DNA of 52,157 nt, taken from contig JAQGEF010000027.1 of the NCBI GenBank assembly GCA_027854065.1, forward strand, positions 1 to 52,157. Reading direction: 5' to 3'. Position numbers and translations under genes: made by a program. This stretch comes from Polluticaenibacter yanchengensis. Lineage in GTDB: Bacteria; Bacteroidota; Bacteroidia; Chitinophagales; Chitinophagaceae. The notes under the pieces are model-generated. The model saw nothing but the letters and a program-made list of their open reading frames with translations, searched no databases and had not been told where the DNA came from. Below, piece by piece: positions 1 through 8,730 of the stretch (positions are counted from its first letter, which is position 1; each line of letters begins with the position of its first letter).

Positions 1-581
1 TCTACTTCTACCAGCACTAACTCGTAATTAAGATTGCTGAAGATCGTCAGCGGCATGGGTGCTGTCCAGATGAAATGGGGATAGCTGATATCTAATACAG
101 AGGTATCCGCTGGCTCTACCAGTTGTGGAGGGGCTAACGCTTCTACTTCCACATCGAAGCAGTGTTCGATGGGCTGGAAGGCTTTTAAGTCTGCGGCCTG
201 TAAACTGACACAAATATTATAAACACCGGCAGCTAATAAACCGCCTGGAGTGATCACTGCATCTAAGCCGTCTGTCTCGTAAGTAACAGGACCGATCATC
301 GCCTCGGTGAACATTTTACTGCCTTTACTGACGGTAAAACTCTGGCTGCGGCCTCTTAATACGATATTGCCGCTGACACGGTTGCGTACCGTTACCTCGG
401 CAATGCAATACTTATCCGTTTCTGAGACATTGGTAACGCTCATACCCCATAACTGGGATACTCTTATTAAACCTGACTGTGGCGCTACAGGCTGCATCAC
501 TACCTGTGAATGACCCATAATCACCGATAATAACAGGCTTAACAATAATAACAGCTTTAAATCAATTTTTTTCCTTTGCAT
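1..581 (-). CDS. Secreted protein with FN3-like start, 3' part cut by window edge
   Basis: The minus strand is open from an ATG at 581 to the edge, giving 193 codons. It starts with a lysine-containing n-region and a leucine-rich core (MQRKKIDLKLLLLLSLLLSV) typical of a Sec signal peptide. The last visible stretch has the form 'Y-P-H-F-I-W-T-A-P ... Y-E-L-V-L-V-E-V', which looks like the beginning of a fibronectin-III-type beta sandwich. It lies downstream of the surface-barrel gene ending at 728, on the same strand, with a 56-bp dispersed repeat in the spacer, so the two probably act together at the cell surface. I do not recognise a named family, and the function is unknown. Confidence 0.6.
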   Translation of the reverse strand, partial: MQRKKIDLKLLLLLSLLLSVIMGHSQVVMQPVAPQSGLIRVSQLWGMSVTNVSETDKYCIAEVTVRNRVSGNIVLRGRSQSFTVSKGSKMFTEAMIGPVTYETDGLDAVITPGGLLAAGVYNICVSLQAADLKAFQPIEHCFDVEVEALAPPQLVEPADTSVLDISYPHFIWTAPMPLTIFSNLNYELVLVEV

Positions 582-650
582 TGATCTTATTTTTCTGTTG
601 GTTTATTATACAACTATAACATCCTGCTCTGCGACGAGCAGTAGTACAGT

Positions 651-706
651 CCGTACAAGGGAGTGACACAACGATGCCCAATAGTAGCAACACAGATCAC
701 TCAATA
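651..706 (-). repeat. 56-bp dispersed intergenic element, copy A
   Basis: It contains GTACAAGGGAGTGACACAAC within a 26-bp core that is identical at 4965-4990 and on the opposite strand at 17319-17344. A less conserved 30-bp extension of the same length ends in CTCAATA (CTTAATA in the third copy). It sits in the spacer between two minus-strand genes. Read along the direction of transcription, the core begins CATCGTTGTGTCACTCCC. Confidence 0.8.
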
Positions 707-727
707 TCTTTTAATACATCTTAACCC

Positions 728-3064
728 CTAAAACTGGCGGATCAGTTTCAGGTTACCGGTACTTACCGGCATTAAACGTTCCTGGCCCCAAACCGGCAAT
801 ACTGAATTATCATAACTGAGCATGATCGTACCCAGTTTTTTGTAGGTATATGACAGGCGGCCATGGTAGCCCCATATTTTATCGTCGCTTTTGCCGGTAA
901 TGATATTGTATTTGCCCCCGGCTTCTAATGTTAAACCTTTGATGCCGTTGTGGGTAATAGTAAATTCCCCGGTTTGAAGGTGACTGCTACTTTGTGTACT
1001 ATTGGTATAACCTCCCTGTAAACTGAAACGGCCTAAATGTACGGTTTGCTGTAGCATGAGGCTGGTGGCATTGTAAAAAAGGAAGCCGGTATCGGTACTG
1101 CTGTTATAGAATTTCGAGTACACGACCATGCTGTTCATCCAGATTTTTTTGAGTCGGTAATTATGTGCTACCGTACCGGTAAATGTCTGGAAATTGATGC
1201 GGAATATACTGCTGTCCGGCGTAAGCATGAGTTGTGAGGATGGATAATACCCGGCAAATACGGTCGGATATTTAGCCTTCCGGAATGATACCTGTGCGGT
1301 TTTGAGTACGTTGTTGCCGGAAAGATTTTCGATACCGTCATATTCGAAATTGTTTTTTCGTATACCGGCTTTCAGGTTCAGCACTTGTTTGAAAAGAGGT
1401 TGTGATGCTTCAAATAAATAACTGCTTTGGGTGGCATTATAGGTATAACGGGCCAATGATTGGAAATCGGGGCCATTACGCTGGTACTCGGCTTTAATAC
1501 CGGTTTGTGTTTGTGGTACGGTACCACTGAATTTTAATAAAAACGCTTCGTTACTGCGGGTATCCAGGGAGAATAAACCGGCTTCTTTTTCGATATTGCC
1601 GTTCACACCTGGCCGGTAACTGCCGCCGGTGGATTTGGCGAGCTCAGCACCGAAGCTGCCCCAACCTATGGGAAATAAATATTGCAGGGAATAACCGCTG
1701 AGACCGAACATAGAACGGTTATCAGGATTGGCTGTCAGTACCTCACGTTTTCCATGATAGATGGTTAAAAACAGCCCGCGGTCTGCATAACCGGACAAGC
1801 CCACGCGCACCATGGCGGCCGGCTGGCGCGGTAACCTGCGCTGCCTGAGAACAATATCGCGATAACGATTGTCTGAAAAACCTGCGGAAGCCTGTATATA
1901 TAGCTTATCCGCCAGTGTGACGCCAATGCCGGTAATACTCAGGCCTTTTACAGTTAATTCTGTATAATCTACTATATGACGGCCTAGTTTAAAATCTTCT
2001 AAATGAAAGAAACCGGTCTTTAAACCGGGTAAAGAATCTTTATTGAGTCCTGCTTTTTCTGCCAGGCGGGCATAGCCTGCGCCGTTTTTGACATTATCCA
2101 GTTCGGCCTTGAACTTATTGAGGGAATCCGTGAGCTGGCGCCTGTAAAGTTGCATGGTATCATAAAGGTTTTTAGCTTTATGACGGCTGGAATCGATCAT
2201 GTTTTTGATGCGATTATACTCGGCTACCTGGTCCTGGTATTTAGAAAGGGCATTGTTTAGCTTTGCCTCTAAAGAATCTTTGTATTGCCCGCCTAAACTG
2301 TCTGCACGGTTTTGTATAATACTTTTATCTATGATGTTCTTGATACCCTGGGCCGGCAATTTTCCTTTGACAATATCAAATAGTTCGCGTTTTGCCAGGG
2401 CTTCATTCAGGTTAAGGTCCGGCCCTAACTTATCTTTCAGGTCTCCGTACATTTTATTGATGAGTACATCGGCTTCTTTCCTCTGAAGCATATTATAATC
2501 GGCATTGCCGGTCATCTTTTGCCAGTAAGTCACATCATTGATCTGTGCGCGGTAATCCTGCTCCAGTTTTAACATGCCATTTTCTTCGAAAAGCTTGTTC
2601 TTGTAACGCTCCAGATATTGTTGTTTCAATTCTTTATTGTAGCGCTGACGGTCATAATCTACTGACAGATCTAATGTATTGCGGTAATATGGGGAATTAT
2701 CGGTACGGTACGCCCAGTTTACAGAAACCGGTGTATTGTTAATAATTTTTGTATTGACACGGCCCCGGATGATATGGCGACGGAAATCCTGTTGCGCAAA
2801 TGGTGTATCTACCTGAGAACGATACAGAAATTCATAAGAAATATTGCCATTGATATCACTTACCCTTGGTTTGGCTGGTGTACTTCCCGATAGTGGTACT
2901 CGGACAAGGCTGAAATCGGAAGCAATATAATAACAGGCATCACCATCATTTTTGCTGTAAACGGTATTGCCGGATAACCATAAGGTATCTGTACGGTAGT
3001 CTTGTCCGTATAATATACCGACTATTATTAATAGCAGAGTGGTTATAGTAGTTTTTAGTAGCAA
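728..3064 (-). CDS. Large exported protein with coiled coil and C-terminal beta barrel
   Basis: 778 aa. A signal peptide (MLLKTTITTLLLIIVGILYG) is followed by a beta-rich region to about residue 130. Residues ~130-340 are charged and heptad-like (many K/E/L/Q, e.g. DSLEAKLNNALSKYQDQVAE) and probably form a coiled coil. The C-terminal ~400 residues have alternating aromatic and polar strands and end in phenylalanine (KLIRQF), as outer-membrane barrels do. I do not recognise a named family. The next gene downstream (from 581) encodes another secreted protein on the same strand. Role inferred only as a surface or envelope structure; no enzymatic motif is visible. Confidence 0.75.
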   Translation of the reverse strand: MLLKTTITTLLLIIVGILYGQDYRTDTLWLSGNTVYSKNDGDACYYIASDFSLVRVPLSGSTPAKPRVSDINGNISYEFLYRSQVDTPFAQQDFRRHIIRGRVNTKIINNTPVSVNWAYRTDNSPYYRNTLDLSVDYDRQRYNKELKQQYLERYKNKLFEENGMLKLEQDYRAQINDVTYWQKMTGNADYNMLQRKEADVLINKMYGDLKDKLGPDLNLNEALAKRELFDIVKGKLPAQGIKNIIDKSIIQNRADSLGGQYKDSLEAKLNNALSKYQDQVAEYNRIKNMIDSSRHKAKNLYDTMQLYRRQLTDSLNKFKAELDNVKNGAGYARLAEKAGLNKDSLPGLKTGFFHLEDFKLGRHIVDYTELTVKGLSITGIGVTLADKLYIQASAGFSDNRYRDIVLRQRRLPRQPAAMVRVGLSGYADRGLFLTIYHGKREVLTANPDNRSMFGLSGYSLQYLFPIGWGSFGAELAKSTGGSYRPGVNGNIEKEAGLFSLDTRSNEAFLLKFSGTVPQTQTGIKAEYQRNGPDFQSLARYTYNATQSSYLFEASQPLFKQVLNLKAGIRKNNFEYDGIENLSGNNVLKTAQVSFRKAKYPTVFAGYYPSSQLMLTPDSSIFRINFQTFTGTVAHNYRLKKIWMNSMVVYSKFYNSSTDTGFLFYNATSLMLQQTVHLGRFSLQGGYTNSTQSSSHLQTGEFTITHNGIKGLTLEAGGKYNIITGKSDDKIWGYHGRLSYTYKKLGTIMLSYDNSVLPVWGQERLMPVSTGNLKLIRQF

Positions 3065-3309
3065 AAACTGCTTTTTTCAGGTTACAAGTTTATTTTATCA
3101 GAATCTCACGTTAATCAGGTATGCACGCCCGTGTTTATCTATTATAAAAAAGATGCAATACTAAGTTTTAATCAATCAGCACGTTGCAAATGTATTAACT
3201 TATATTAATAAAAAACTTTTTTTATAAAATAAATTTTATGATCTGTATATTCTCCTGACTGGCAGTTTTTTGCCCGGTTAATAACATTTGCGCTTAACAG
3301 AGTGGCATT

Positions 3310-4167
3310 CTACTTAAAGAGATGGTCTGATATTAGTTGGCACAATTGTTTGTATATTTTATTGCCGGGCATTTGCTTGTCCCGGAACATGGTGACTGGC
3401 CTGATGCCCATCGCATTGGTTAAAATAATTTCATCCGCATTCGTTAATGTTTCTTCTGTAATCTTTGATGCTGTTATTTCTAAACCTGTGTGATGTACGT
3501 TTTGTTGCAGCCACTGCAACATGACTCCTTTTACCGGACCTGCACTTAATTCTGCCGTGGTTATTTTGTTGTTTGTCACCACTAAAAAATTAGACGTTGT
3601 TGTCTCAATTATTTCATTGAAACTATTTACTACAAACATATCCTGCCATCCATTCTGCCTGGCAAAAAGAATGGCCATGCTATTGTGCAGGTAATTGGAT
3701 ATTTTAAAATTGGAGAAACTGTCTACCGCTTTTTTGTTGCCGTAAAACACGTTTGCTCTTAATATTTCATTGTTACTGATCAGATCAGCATACGAACCGG
3801 CAGGTTGTGCTTCTATAATGTAATCTGCATAGTTATCATCGGATAATAATACGGTATTGGCATACAAGGTTATACGAATTCTTGCAGATTGTTCACAATG
3901 ATTGATCGTGCATAATTGCCTGACTTGTTTAAGCAATAATTCATTATTCAATGGTTTTAATAATTTAAACTGCAATGCTTCTATACCGGCATTCAGTCTT
4001 TGCCAATGGAAGTTGAACAAGGGAATGTCCATTGACTGCAGGCGCATGGTTTCAAAGCAGCCAATGCCATACCGGAATGATTTATTGTTATGGGGTATTT
4101 TCAGCCAGTTTTCCGGCACTAATGTCCCATTGTAAATAATATGCTTTATATCCTGTTGTATATGCAT
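3310..4167 (-). CDS. Class IV aminotransferase, aminodeoxychorismate lyase-like
   Basis: 285 aa, the usual length for fold-type IV PLP enzymes (IlvE, D-alanine aminotransferase, PabC). Visible landmarks are FRYGIGCFETMR (31-42), the likely PLP lysine K155 in SNFKISNYLHN, and the E188-T-T-T-S-N-F motif that contacts the cofactor. The KxSNYL spacing and short N-terminus fit 4-amino-4-deoxychorismate lyase (folate, p-aminobenzoate branch) better than a branched-chain aminotransferase, but substrate cannot be fixed by eye. The ATG lies only about 7 nt after a terminator-like hairpin (4175-4204), so its own promoter is not obvious. No recognisable Shine-Dalgarno sequence. Confidence 0.85.
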   Translation of the reverse strand: MHIQQDIKHIIYNGTLVPENWLKIPHNNKSFRYGIGCFETMRLQSMDIPLFNFHWQRLNAGIEALQFKLLKPLNNELLLKQVRQLCTINHCEQSARIRITLYANTVLLSDDNYADYIIEAQPAGSYADLISNNEILRANVFYGNKKAVDSFSNFKISNYLHNSMAILFARQNGWQDMFVVNSFNEIIETTTSNFLVVTNNKITTAELSAGPVKGVMLQWLQQNVHHTGLEITASKITEETLTNADEIILTNAMGIRPVTMFRDKQMPGNKIYKQLCQLISDHLFK

Positions 4168-4174
4168 AAAACAA

Positions 4175-4204
4175 AAATAGCCCGAATTCTACACCGGGCT
4201 ATTT
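4175..4204 (-). terminator. Terminator hairpin after scoB
   Basis: Perfect 10-bp stem AAATAGCCCG/CGGGCTATTT with a 10-nt loop, followed on the minus strand by a T-rich run. It lies 40 nt after the scoB stop and immediately before the aminotransferase start, so it either ends the sco transcript or attenuates read-through into the next gene. Confidence 0.75.
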
Positions 4205-4244
4205 AAAGCGTTCTGAATTATTTGAAATAATGATATTTTGATTT

Positions 4245-4904
4245 CTAAACAATCATTGTAGGAATATCACCTTCTATTACTAATCTGCCTGCTGTAGATT
4301 GTTTGATTAAATCGATGGTGACTCCCGGTGCAACTTCTTTTAATTCAAAGCCGCGTTCTGTAATATCGTAAACGCCTAACTCCGTTACGACTTTCTTAAT
4401 GCAGTTTAATCCTGTAATTGGCAGTGAACATTTGGGTAATAACTTACTTTCTCCTGCTTTATTAACTTGTTGCATGGCCACAATAATGTTTTTGGCGCTG
4501 GCTACCAGGTCCATTGCGCCACCCATTCCTTTTACCATTTTACCGGGTATTTTCCAATTGGCAATGTCACCGGTTTCACTCACTTCCATGGCCCCCAATA
4601 CGGTTAAATCTACCCTGCCTGCCCTGATCATACCAAAGCTCATGGCGCTGTCAAAAATAACAGAACCCGGCAATTTTGTAATGGTTTGTTTACCGGCATT
4701 TATTAAATCCGGGTCTTCCTCTCCTTCAAACGGAAACGGGCCCATGCCTAAAATACCGTTTTCGCTTTGCAGAACGACGTTTATTCCGTTTGGTATATAA
4801 TTTGCCACTAATGTGGGGATGCCTATTCCTAAATTGACGTAATACCCGTCTTTTAACTCTGCGGCTATTCTTTGTGCTATTTGATTTTTAGTTAGCATGT
4901 GCAA
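4245..4904 (-). CDS. scoB: 3-oxoacid CoA-transferase subunit B
   Basis: 219 aa, normal length for the beta subunit of succinyl-CoA:3-ketoacid CoA-transferase. The catalytic glutamate is E48 in LQSENGILGMGP, the signature of the family, and the N-terminal NLGIGIPTLVANYIP and MVKGMGGAMDLV motifs are intact. With ScoA (5038-5736) it forms a cytoplasmic heteromeric enzyme that moves CoA between succinyl-CoA and acetoacetate, in ketone-body or branched-chain catabolism. Two ATGs are possible (codons 1 and 3). The scoA-scoB spacer is unusually long (133 nt) for this pair because it contains the 56-bp repeat. Confidence 0.95.
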   Translation of the reverse strand: MHMLTKNQIAQRIAAELKDGYYVNLGIGIPTLVANYIPNGINVVLQSENGILGMGPFPFEGEEDPDLINAGKQTITKLPGSVIFDSAMSFGMIRAGRVDLTVLGAMEVSETGDIANWKIPGKMVKGMGGAMDLVASAKNIIVAMQQVNKAGESKLLPKCSLPITGLNCIKKVVTELGVYDITERGFELKEVAPGVTIDLIKQSTAGRLVIEGDIPTMIV

Positions 4905-4964
4905 TCGTTTTAAAGTGGGCTATTCCTTGTGAGAATAACCTTTGGTTGCTTAATAGTACCACCA

Positions 4965-5020
4965 CCGTACAAGGGAGTGACACAACGATGTTTCATAGTA
5001 GTACTATGGAACACTCAATA
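4965..5020 (-). repeat. 56-bp dispersed intergenic element, copy B
   Basis: Core identical to copies at 651 and 17344 and the same total length. It sits inside the scoA-scoB operon spacer. Here the flanks ATAGTAC (left) and GTACTAT (right) could pair and put the core in a loop; this pairing is not conserved at the other two copies. Confidence 0.8.
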
Positions 5021-5037
5021 ATAAACCCTGATGATCT

Positions 5038-5736
5038 TTAAGGCCTTGGTGTTGTGGTACGGTTTTCTATCCTTTTCTCGTAATTTGCTCCTTTAAATAT
5101 CCTGTTGACATAGATGCCTGGCGTATGTATAAAATTGGCATCTAATTCTCCGGGCTCAACCAGTTCCTCTACCTCAGCAATGGTTATTTTGCCGGCCATT
5201 GCCATCAGGGGATTAAAGTTTCGGGCAGTATCCCTGTATACCAGATTGCCCATAGTATCGCCTTTCCAGGCTTTTACTATAGCAAAATCAGCATCGAAAG
5301 CATATTCCAGTAAGTAGTCCTTGTCTCCAAAACGGCGCACTTCCTTACCTTCCGCTACTTCGGTACCTACGCCAGCCGGTGTGTATATGGCAGGCATGCC
5401 ATAACCTGCGGCCATACAGCGCGTGGCAAGCGTACCCTGGGGAATAAGCTCTACGTCCAGTTCTCCTGAAAGGAGTTGACGTTCGAACTCTGCATTTTCG
5501 CCAACGTATGACGCAATCATCTTTTTTACCTGGCGGGTTTGAAGCATCAGGCCAATGCCAAAGTCATCCACGCCTGCATTATTGGAAATACAGGTGAGTC
5601 CTTTTACGCCTTTTTTTACAAGGGCTGTAATGCTATTTTCGGGAATCCCGCACAATCCAAATCCACCCAATAAAATCGTCATATTATCGGTAATGTCATG
5701 CAATGCCTCATCGGCATTTTTGTAAACTTTATTCAT
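5038..5736 (-). CDS. scoA: 3-oxoacid CoA-transferase subunit A
   Basis: 232 aa alpha subunit. The glycine-rich CoA-binding loop GGFGLCGIPE (24-33), SNNAGVDDFGIG and the YTPAGVGTEVAEGKE segment are all characteristic. It precedes scoB in the same direction and the two proteins form the active transferase. The start is 42 nt after the DUF4296 gene's stop, so it may be co-transcribed with the upstream porD cluster (inference). Confidence 0.95.
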   Translation of the reverse strand: MNKVYKNADEALHDITDNMTILLGGFGLCGIPENSITALVKKGVKGLTCISNNAGVDDFGIGLMLQTRQVKKMIASYVGENAEFERQLLSGELDVELIPQGTLATRCMAAGYGMPAIYTPAGVGTEVAEGKEVRRFGDKDYLLEYAFDADFAIVKAWKGDTMGNLVYRDTARNFNPLMAMAGKITIAEVEELVEPGELDANFIHTPGIYVNRIFKGANYEKRIENRTTTPRP

Positions 5737-5778
5737 AACGCAAGCAAATTTTTATCCAGATGACACCCTTTAATTTTA

Positions 5779-6333
5779 CTAAGGTGTGATCTGTGGCTTA
5801 ATCAATTCCTTTCTGTTTTTTATTTCTTTAAAACGCTTTTGGATGATAGCGTTTTGGCTATCTGTCACTTTTAGTTCATTGATATTTGAATCTAAAACCA
5901 CAGGAGTGAGCGAGTCTGTTTTAGGCAATACATGAGCGGTATCATTCTCAAGCGGTTTTTCCTGGGTCAGCTCGGGATTCTCCTGCTGGTAGTTTACTTC
6001 CCGCTTCCTGTTACTGTAATTTTGTAAAGAATCTAATAATATATTATAGTAGCCGGGATGAGCATTATAAAACTCATAGCTTTTAAAAAATGTTTCCTGG
6101 GCGATGCCATGTAATTGAAAAACCTGCTGGTACTTTTTATTCAATGTGTCATTGTACGCATTGGTAGAATCGCGCTTTATATTGTTATAGACATATTCAT
6201 CTACTAAAATAATATCATACATCACCAGTTTCATATCATTGATGCTCAAAATACCTTTACTACCGGGCTTTGTTTCGCAGGAAACCAACCCGAATACTAC
6301 CATTGCCAATCCTAAAATGCCACCAATTTTCAC
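5779..6333 (-). CDS. DUF4296-type lipoprotein
   Basis: 184 aa. The N-terminus MKIGGILGLAMVVFGLVSC ends in a lipobox (LVSC), so the protein is predicted to be lipidated and sorted in the envelope. Residues ~28-105 show the DUF4296 pattern: a short helix around 'MKLVMYDIILVDEY', then 'YQQVFQLHGI.QETFFKSYEFYNAHP'. The C-terminal 80 residues are low-complexity and charged. It starts 6 nt after porD and is translationally close to it. Function of DUF4296 is unknown; proximity to porD hints at an envelope role. Confidence 0.8.
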   Translation of the reverse strand: MKIGGILGLAMVVFGLVSCETKPGSKGILSINDMKLVMYDIILVDEYVYNNIKRDSTNAYNDTLNKKYQQVFQLHGIAQETFFKSYEFYNAHPGYYNILLDSLQNYSNRKREVNYQQENPELTQEKPLENDTAHVLPKTDSLTPVVLDSNINELKVTDSQNAIIQKRFKEIKNRKELIKPQITP

Positions 6334-6339
6334 GCTTAT

Positions 6340-7272
6340 TTATTTTAACTGCTCAGTATATTTTGCAGCATTCGTTATATCAATTTTACGGAGAATGTCC
6401 CTTGCCCTGTTTTTTAAATCGGGAGTCGCATTTTTAAGCATCTGAATAATTTCGTTGCTTTTACTTTGCATCCAAAACTGAAGCACCATTGAGTTCTGGT
6501 TATTGGTATTAAAAGTGTTCAGCAGGTTCAATACGTTTACCATATTTACCCGGGCATCGTTTTCGTTTTCATAAAAAATGTCCATCACATTCCTGTAATA
6601 CTGGTAAGTGGCATCGTGGATAAGGCCATATTTATTACTGGTAAGATTTTCTGCCAGCCACCATTTATTACGCTGTCCGTCAAACTGCGTCCAACCGGTA
6701 ATATTTCTGCCACTTGGTGCATTGTTCACAATCATCAGGGCTTTTTTGTAAAAAGGCTCACCTGCATTGGGACTAAAGCTATCATAATCCATTCCCAGTA
6801 TAATTTGAATATAATACGCAATGTTGGCTATTAAATTACTGCTTAATCCATCAGTACCGGCAATCCTGTTTTCATTGAACTCTACCGGTTGAAATTCTAC
6901 ATATTTGAATGCCACTTCATTGTCCTGCCAGTTTACCAGCGGCGACTGGTAAGTGCTGTTGTAAGCCGGGCGGCTTGCCTGTACAGTAAGGGCTGCGCTA
7001 TATACATTGTCCTCCAGTTCACTGTTGATGTTTATAATAAAATTGCACTGGATCTTTTCATTTTGATTAAATGCATCTTCAGTCCATTTCCTGTTATTGA
7101 TCAGGTTGGTTAGCTGGTTTTGCAATGTGGTAAAGATCTTCTTATCCACCTTCGTACTTACACGCGTGGATATTACAGTCACTTTAGCGTTTAACTCTTG
7201 CGCTTCCGCCCTTCCAAATCCTAACAGGAAAACGATTATTGCTAAAAAGTATTTATAGTTATTTGCTTTCAT
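6340..7272 (-). CDS. porD: Type IX secretion protein PorD (DUF4835)
   Basis: 310 aa with a signal peptide ending at GRAEAQ and the DUF4835 hallmarks: AKVTVISTRVSTKVDKKIF near the N-terminus, 'NWQDNEVAFKYVEFQPVEFNENR', 'NLIANIAYYIQIILGMDYDSFS' and 'SGRNITGWTQFDGQRNKWWL'. In established annotation this family is PorD, needed for or associated with gliding and T9SS secretion. The start overlaps the end of coaBC by 14 nt, which is the usual Bacteroidota arrangement. A T9SS client with a C-terminal sorting domain is encoded at 25643-26842, consistent with a working system. Confidence 0.9.
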   Translation of the reverse strand: MKANNYKYFLAIIVFLLGFGRAEAQELNAKVTVISTRVSTKVDKKIFTTLQNQLTNLINNRKWTEDAFNQNEKIQCNFIININSELEDNVYSAALTVQASRPAYNSTYQSPLVNWQDNEVAFKYVEFQPVEFNENRIAGTDGLSSNLIANIAYYIQIILGMDYDSFSPNAGEPFYKKALMIVNNAPSGRNITGWTQFDGQRNKWWLAENLTSNKYGLIHDATYQYYRNVMDIFYENENDARVNMVNVLNLLNTFNTNNQNSMVLQFWMQSKSNEIIQMLKNATPDLKNRARDILRKIDITNAAKYTEQLK

Positions 7273-8467
7273 TTATTTTTTCAATCATTAGGTCCGCCAA
7301 TTGTACTCCAAGTTCTGATTTAGAACGCAAAGGCCAGCGATGTATTGTGCCATTCTTTTCAAAGATAGTTACTTTGTTAGTATCTGTTCCAAAACCGGCC
7401 TTTTCGTCGTTCAGTGAATTCAGCACTATCATATCCGCATTCTTGCGTTTCAGTTTACCCAGCGCATTTTCCTCTTCATTATTTGTTTCTAACGCAAATC
7501 CTACCAGCAATTGCTTATCGCTCTTAATTGCACCGCATGCTTTTAATATGTCAGGATTTCTCACCAATTCTATGGTCATTCCTTCATCGTCCTGTTTCTT
7601 AATCTTTTCTTCGGCTAAAGTCTTTGGCCGGAAATCCGCTACCGCAGCACTCATCACCGCCATATCCGTATCCGGAAACAGGGCCATACAGGCATCATAC
7701 ATCTGCTGTGCACTGCGTACATTAATTACATTGATCCCACCGGGAACCGGCTCTTTAGAAGGCCCCAGTACCAGGTTTACCTCTGCGCCCCTGTTATAAA
7801 ATGCTTCCGCAATGGCAATCCCCATCTTTCCACTGGAAAAATTACCGATAAACCTTACCGGATCAATATTCTCATAGGTCGGTCCGGCAGTTATCAATAC
7901 TTTTTTCCCGTTCAGGGTATTATCCTTATGGGCAAGTTCAGCACGGATCTGTGTAAACAATTCTTCCGGCTCTGCTACTCTGCCCTTACCAACCAGGCCA
8001 CTTGCCAATTCACCATCACCCACATCCAGAATCCTGTTGCCATAAGATGCCAGTAAAGCCAGGTTACGTTTAGTTGTTGCGTGCTCCCACATATCCTCAT
8101 CCATAGCAGGCGCTACCCACACTTTACAGGTAGCACTCAGGTACACTGCCAGCAACATATTATCACACAAGCCATTAGCCATTTTTGCTATTGTATTGCA
8201 ACTTGCAGGTACAATAATGAACAAATCTGCCCAACGGCCCAGCATCACATGGTTCTCCCAGTTATTACCTACCGCTAAACCCGTATAGACATGATTTTTA
8301 CTTAAAGTACTCAATACCAGGGCACTCACAAAGGTTTCTGAGCTTGGTGTCATTATTACTTTCACTTCGGCACCTGCCTTTATCAGCAACCGCACTAAAG
8401 TAATGGTTTTATAAGCCGCTATACTGGCAGAAATACCGATTAATATCTTTTTACCTTTTAGTTCCAA
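7259..8467 (-). CDS. coaBC: Phosphopantothenoylcysteine decarboxylase / phosphopantothenate-cysteine ligase
   Basis: 402 aa bifunctional enzyme for two steps of coenzyme A synthesis. The N-terminal flavoprotein domain (1-~185) has GISASIAAYK, the catalytic histidine in ENHVMLGRWAD and the substrate clamp APAMDEDMW; the C-terminal synthetase domain carries GPTYENIDPVRFIGNFSSGKMG and the NVRSAQQM and KIKK motifs. Order bamD-rpoZ-coaBC-porD is conserved in the phylum, but here coaBC is separated from rpoZ by 260 nt containing a terminator and a GC-rich repeat, so coaBC-porD probably has its own promoter. Confidence 0.96.
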   Translation of the reverse strand: MELKGKKILIGISASIAAYKTITLVRLLIKAGAEVKVIMTPSSETFVSALVLSTLSKNHVYTGLAVGNNWENHVMLGRWADLFIIVPASCNTIAKMANGLCDNMLLAVYLSATCKVWVAPAMDEDMWEHATTKRNLALLASYGNRILDVGDGELASGLVGKGRVAEPEELFTQIRAELAHKDNTLNGKKVLITAGPTYENIDPVRFIGNFSSGKMGIAIAEAFYNRGAEVNLVLGPSKEPVPGGINVINVRSAQQMYDACMALFPDTDMAVMSAAVADFRPKTLAEEKIKKQDDEGMTIELVRNPDILKACGAIKSDKQLLVGFALETNNEEENALGKLKRKNADMIVLNSLNDEKAGFGTDTNKVTIFEKNGTIHRWPLRSKSELGVQLADLMIEKINESK

Positions 8468-8483
8468 TGTATTTTTTATTTAT

Positions 8484-8567
8484 TTGGGCGCTCCCCTAAA
8501 GGGTTGGGCTACATTGGGGTGCCGTGCTGCGTTGCACTCCGCACCGCCGGCTAAGGCCGGCGCCCAA
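8484..8567. repeat. GC-rich cloverleaf-like intergenic element
   Basis: The ends pair (TTGGGC/GCCCAA) and enclose three further inverted repeats: CCC-TAAA-GGG, GGTGC...GCACC and GCCGGC-TAAG-GCCGGC. It is far richer in GC than the surrounding DNA. It lies between coaBC and the rpoZ terminator. Likely a dispersed repeat or a structured RNA; strand and function unknown. Confidence 0.55.
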
Positions 8568-8688
8568 TATATCCCTAGCGCAATAAGGCAACTAGCGTTA
8601 CAATTGTCAAACCAATTTTAATGCAATATATCAAAAACTATCAGTGTACGACTTGTACAAGGCCAAAACATCGTATAAAAATAAAAAA

Positions 8689-8708
8689 GGCGTTCCATAC
8701 AGAACGCC
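8689..8708 (-). terminator. Terminator after rpoZ
   Basis: Stem GGCGTTC/GAACGCC with a 6-nt loop followed on the minus strand by TTTTTTATTTTTAT. It ends the bamD-rpoZ transcript 22 nt past the rpoZ stop. Confidence 0.85.
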
Positions 8709-8730
8709 ATTTTATAATGATATTAACGCA

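Noticed and set aside
7239..7799. 186-aa plus-strand ORF
   Set aside because: Antisense shadow of coaBC, which has all catalytic motifs on the minus strand.
8484..8567. tRNA gene
   Set aside because: The fold is cloverleaf-like but there is no anticodon loop of 7 nt, no GTTCRA T-loop and no acceptor stem of 7 bp. No tRNA was seen anywhere in the window.
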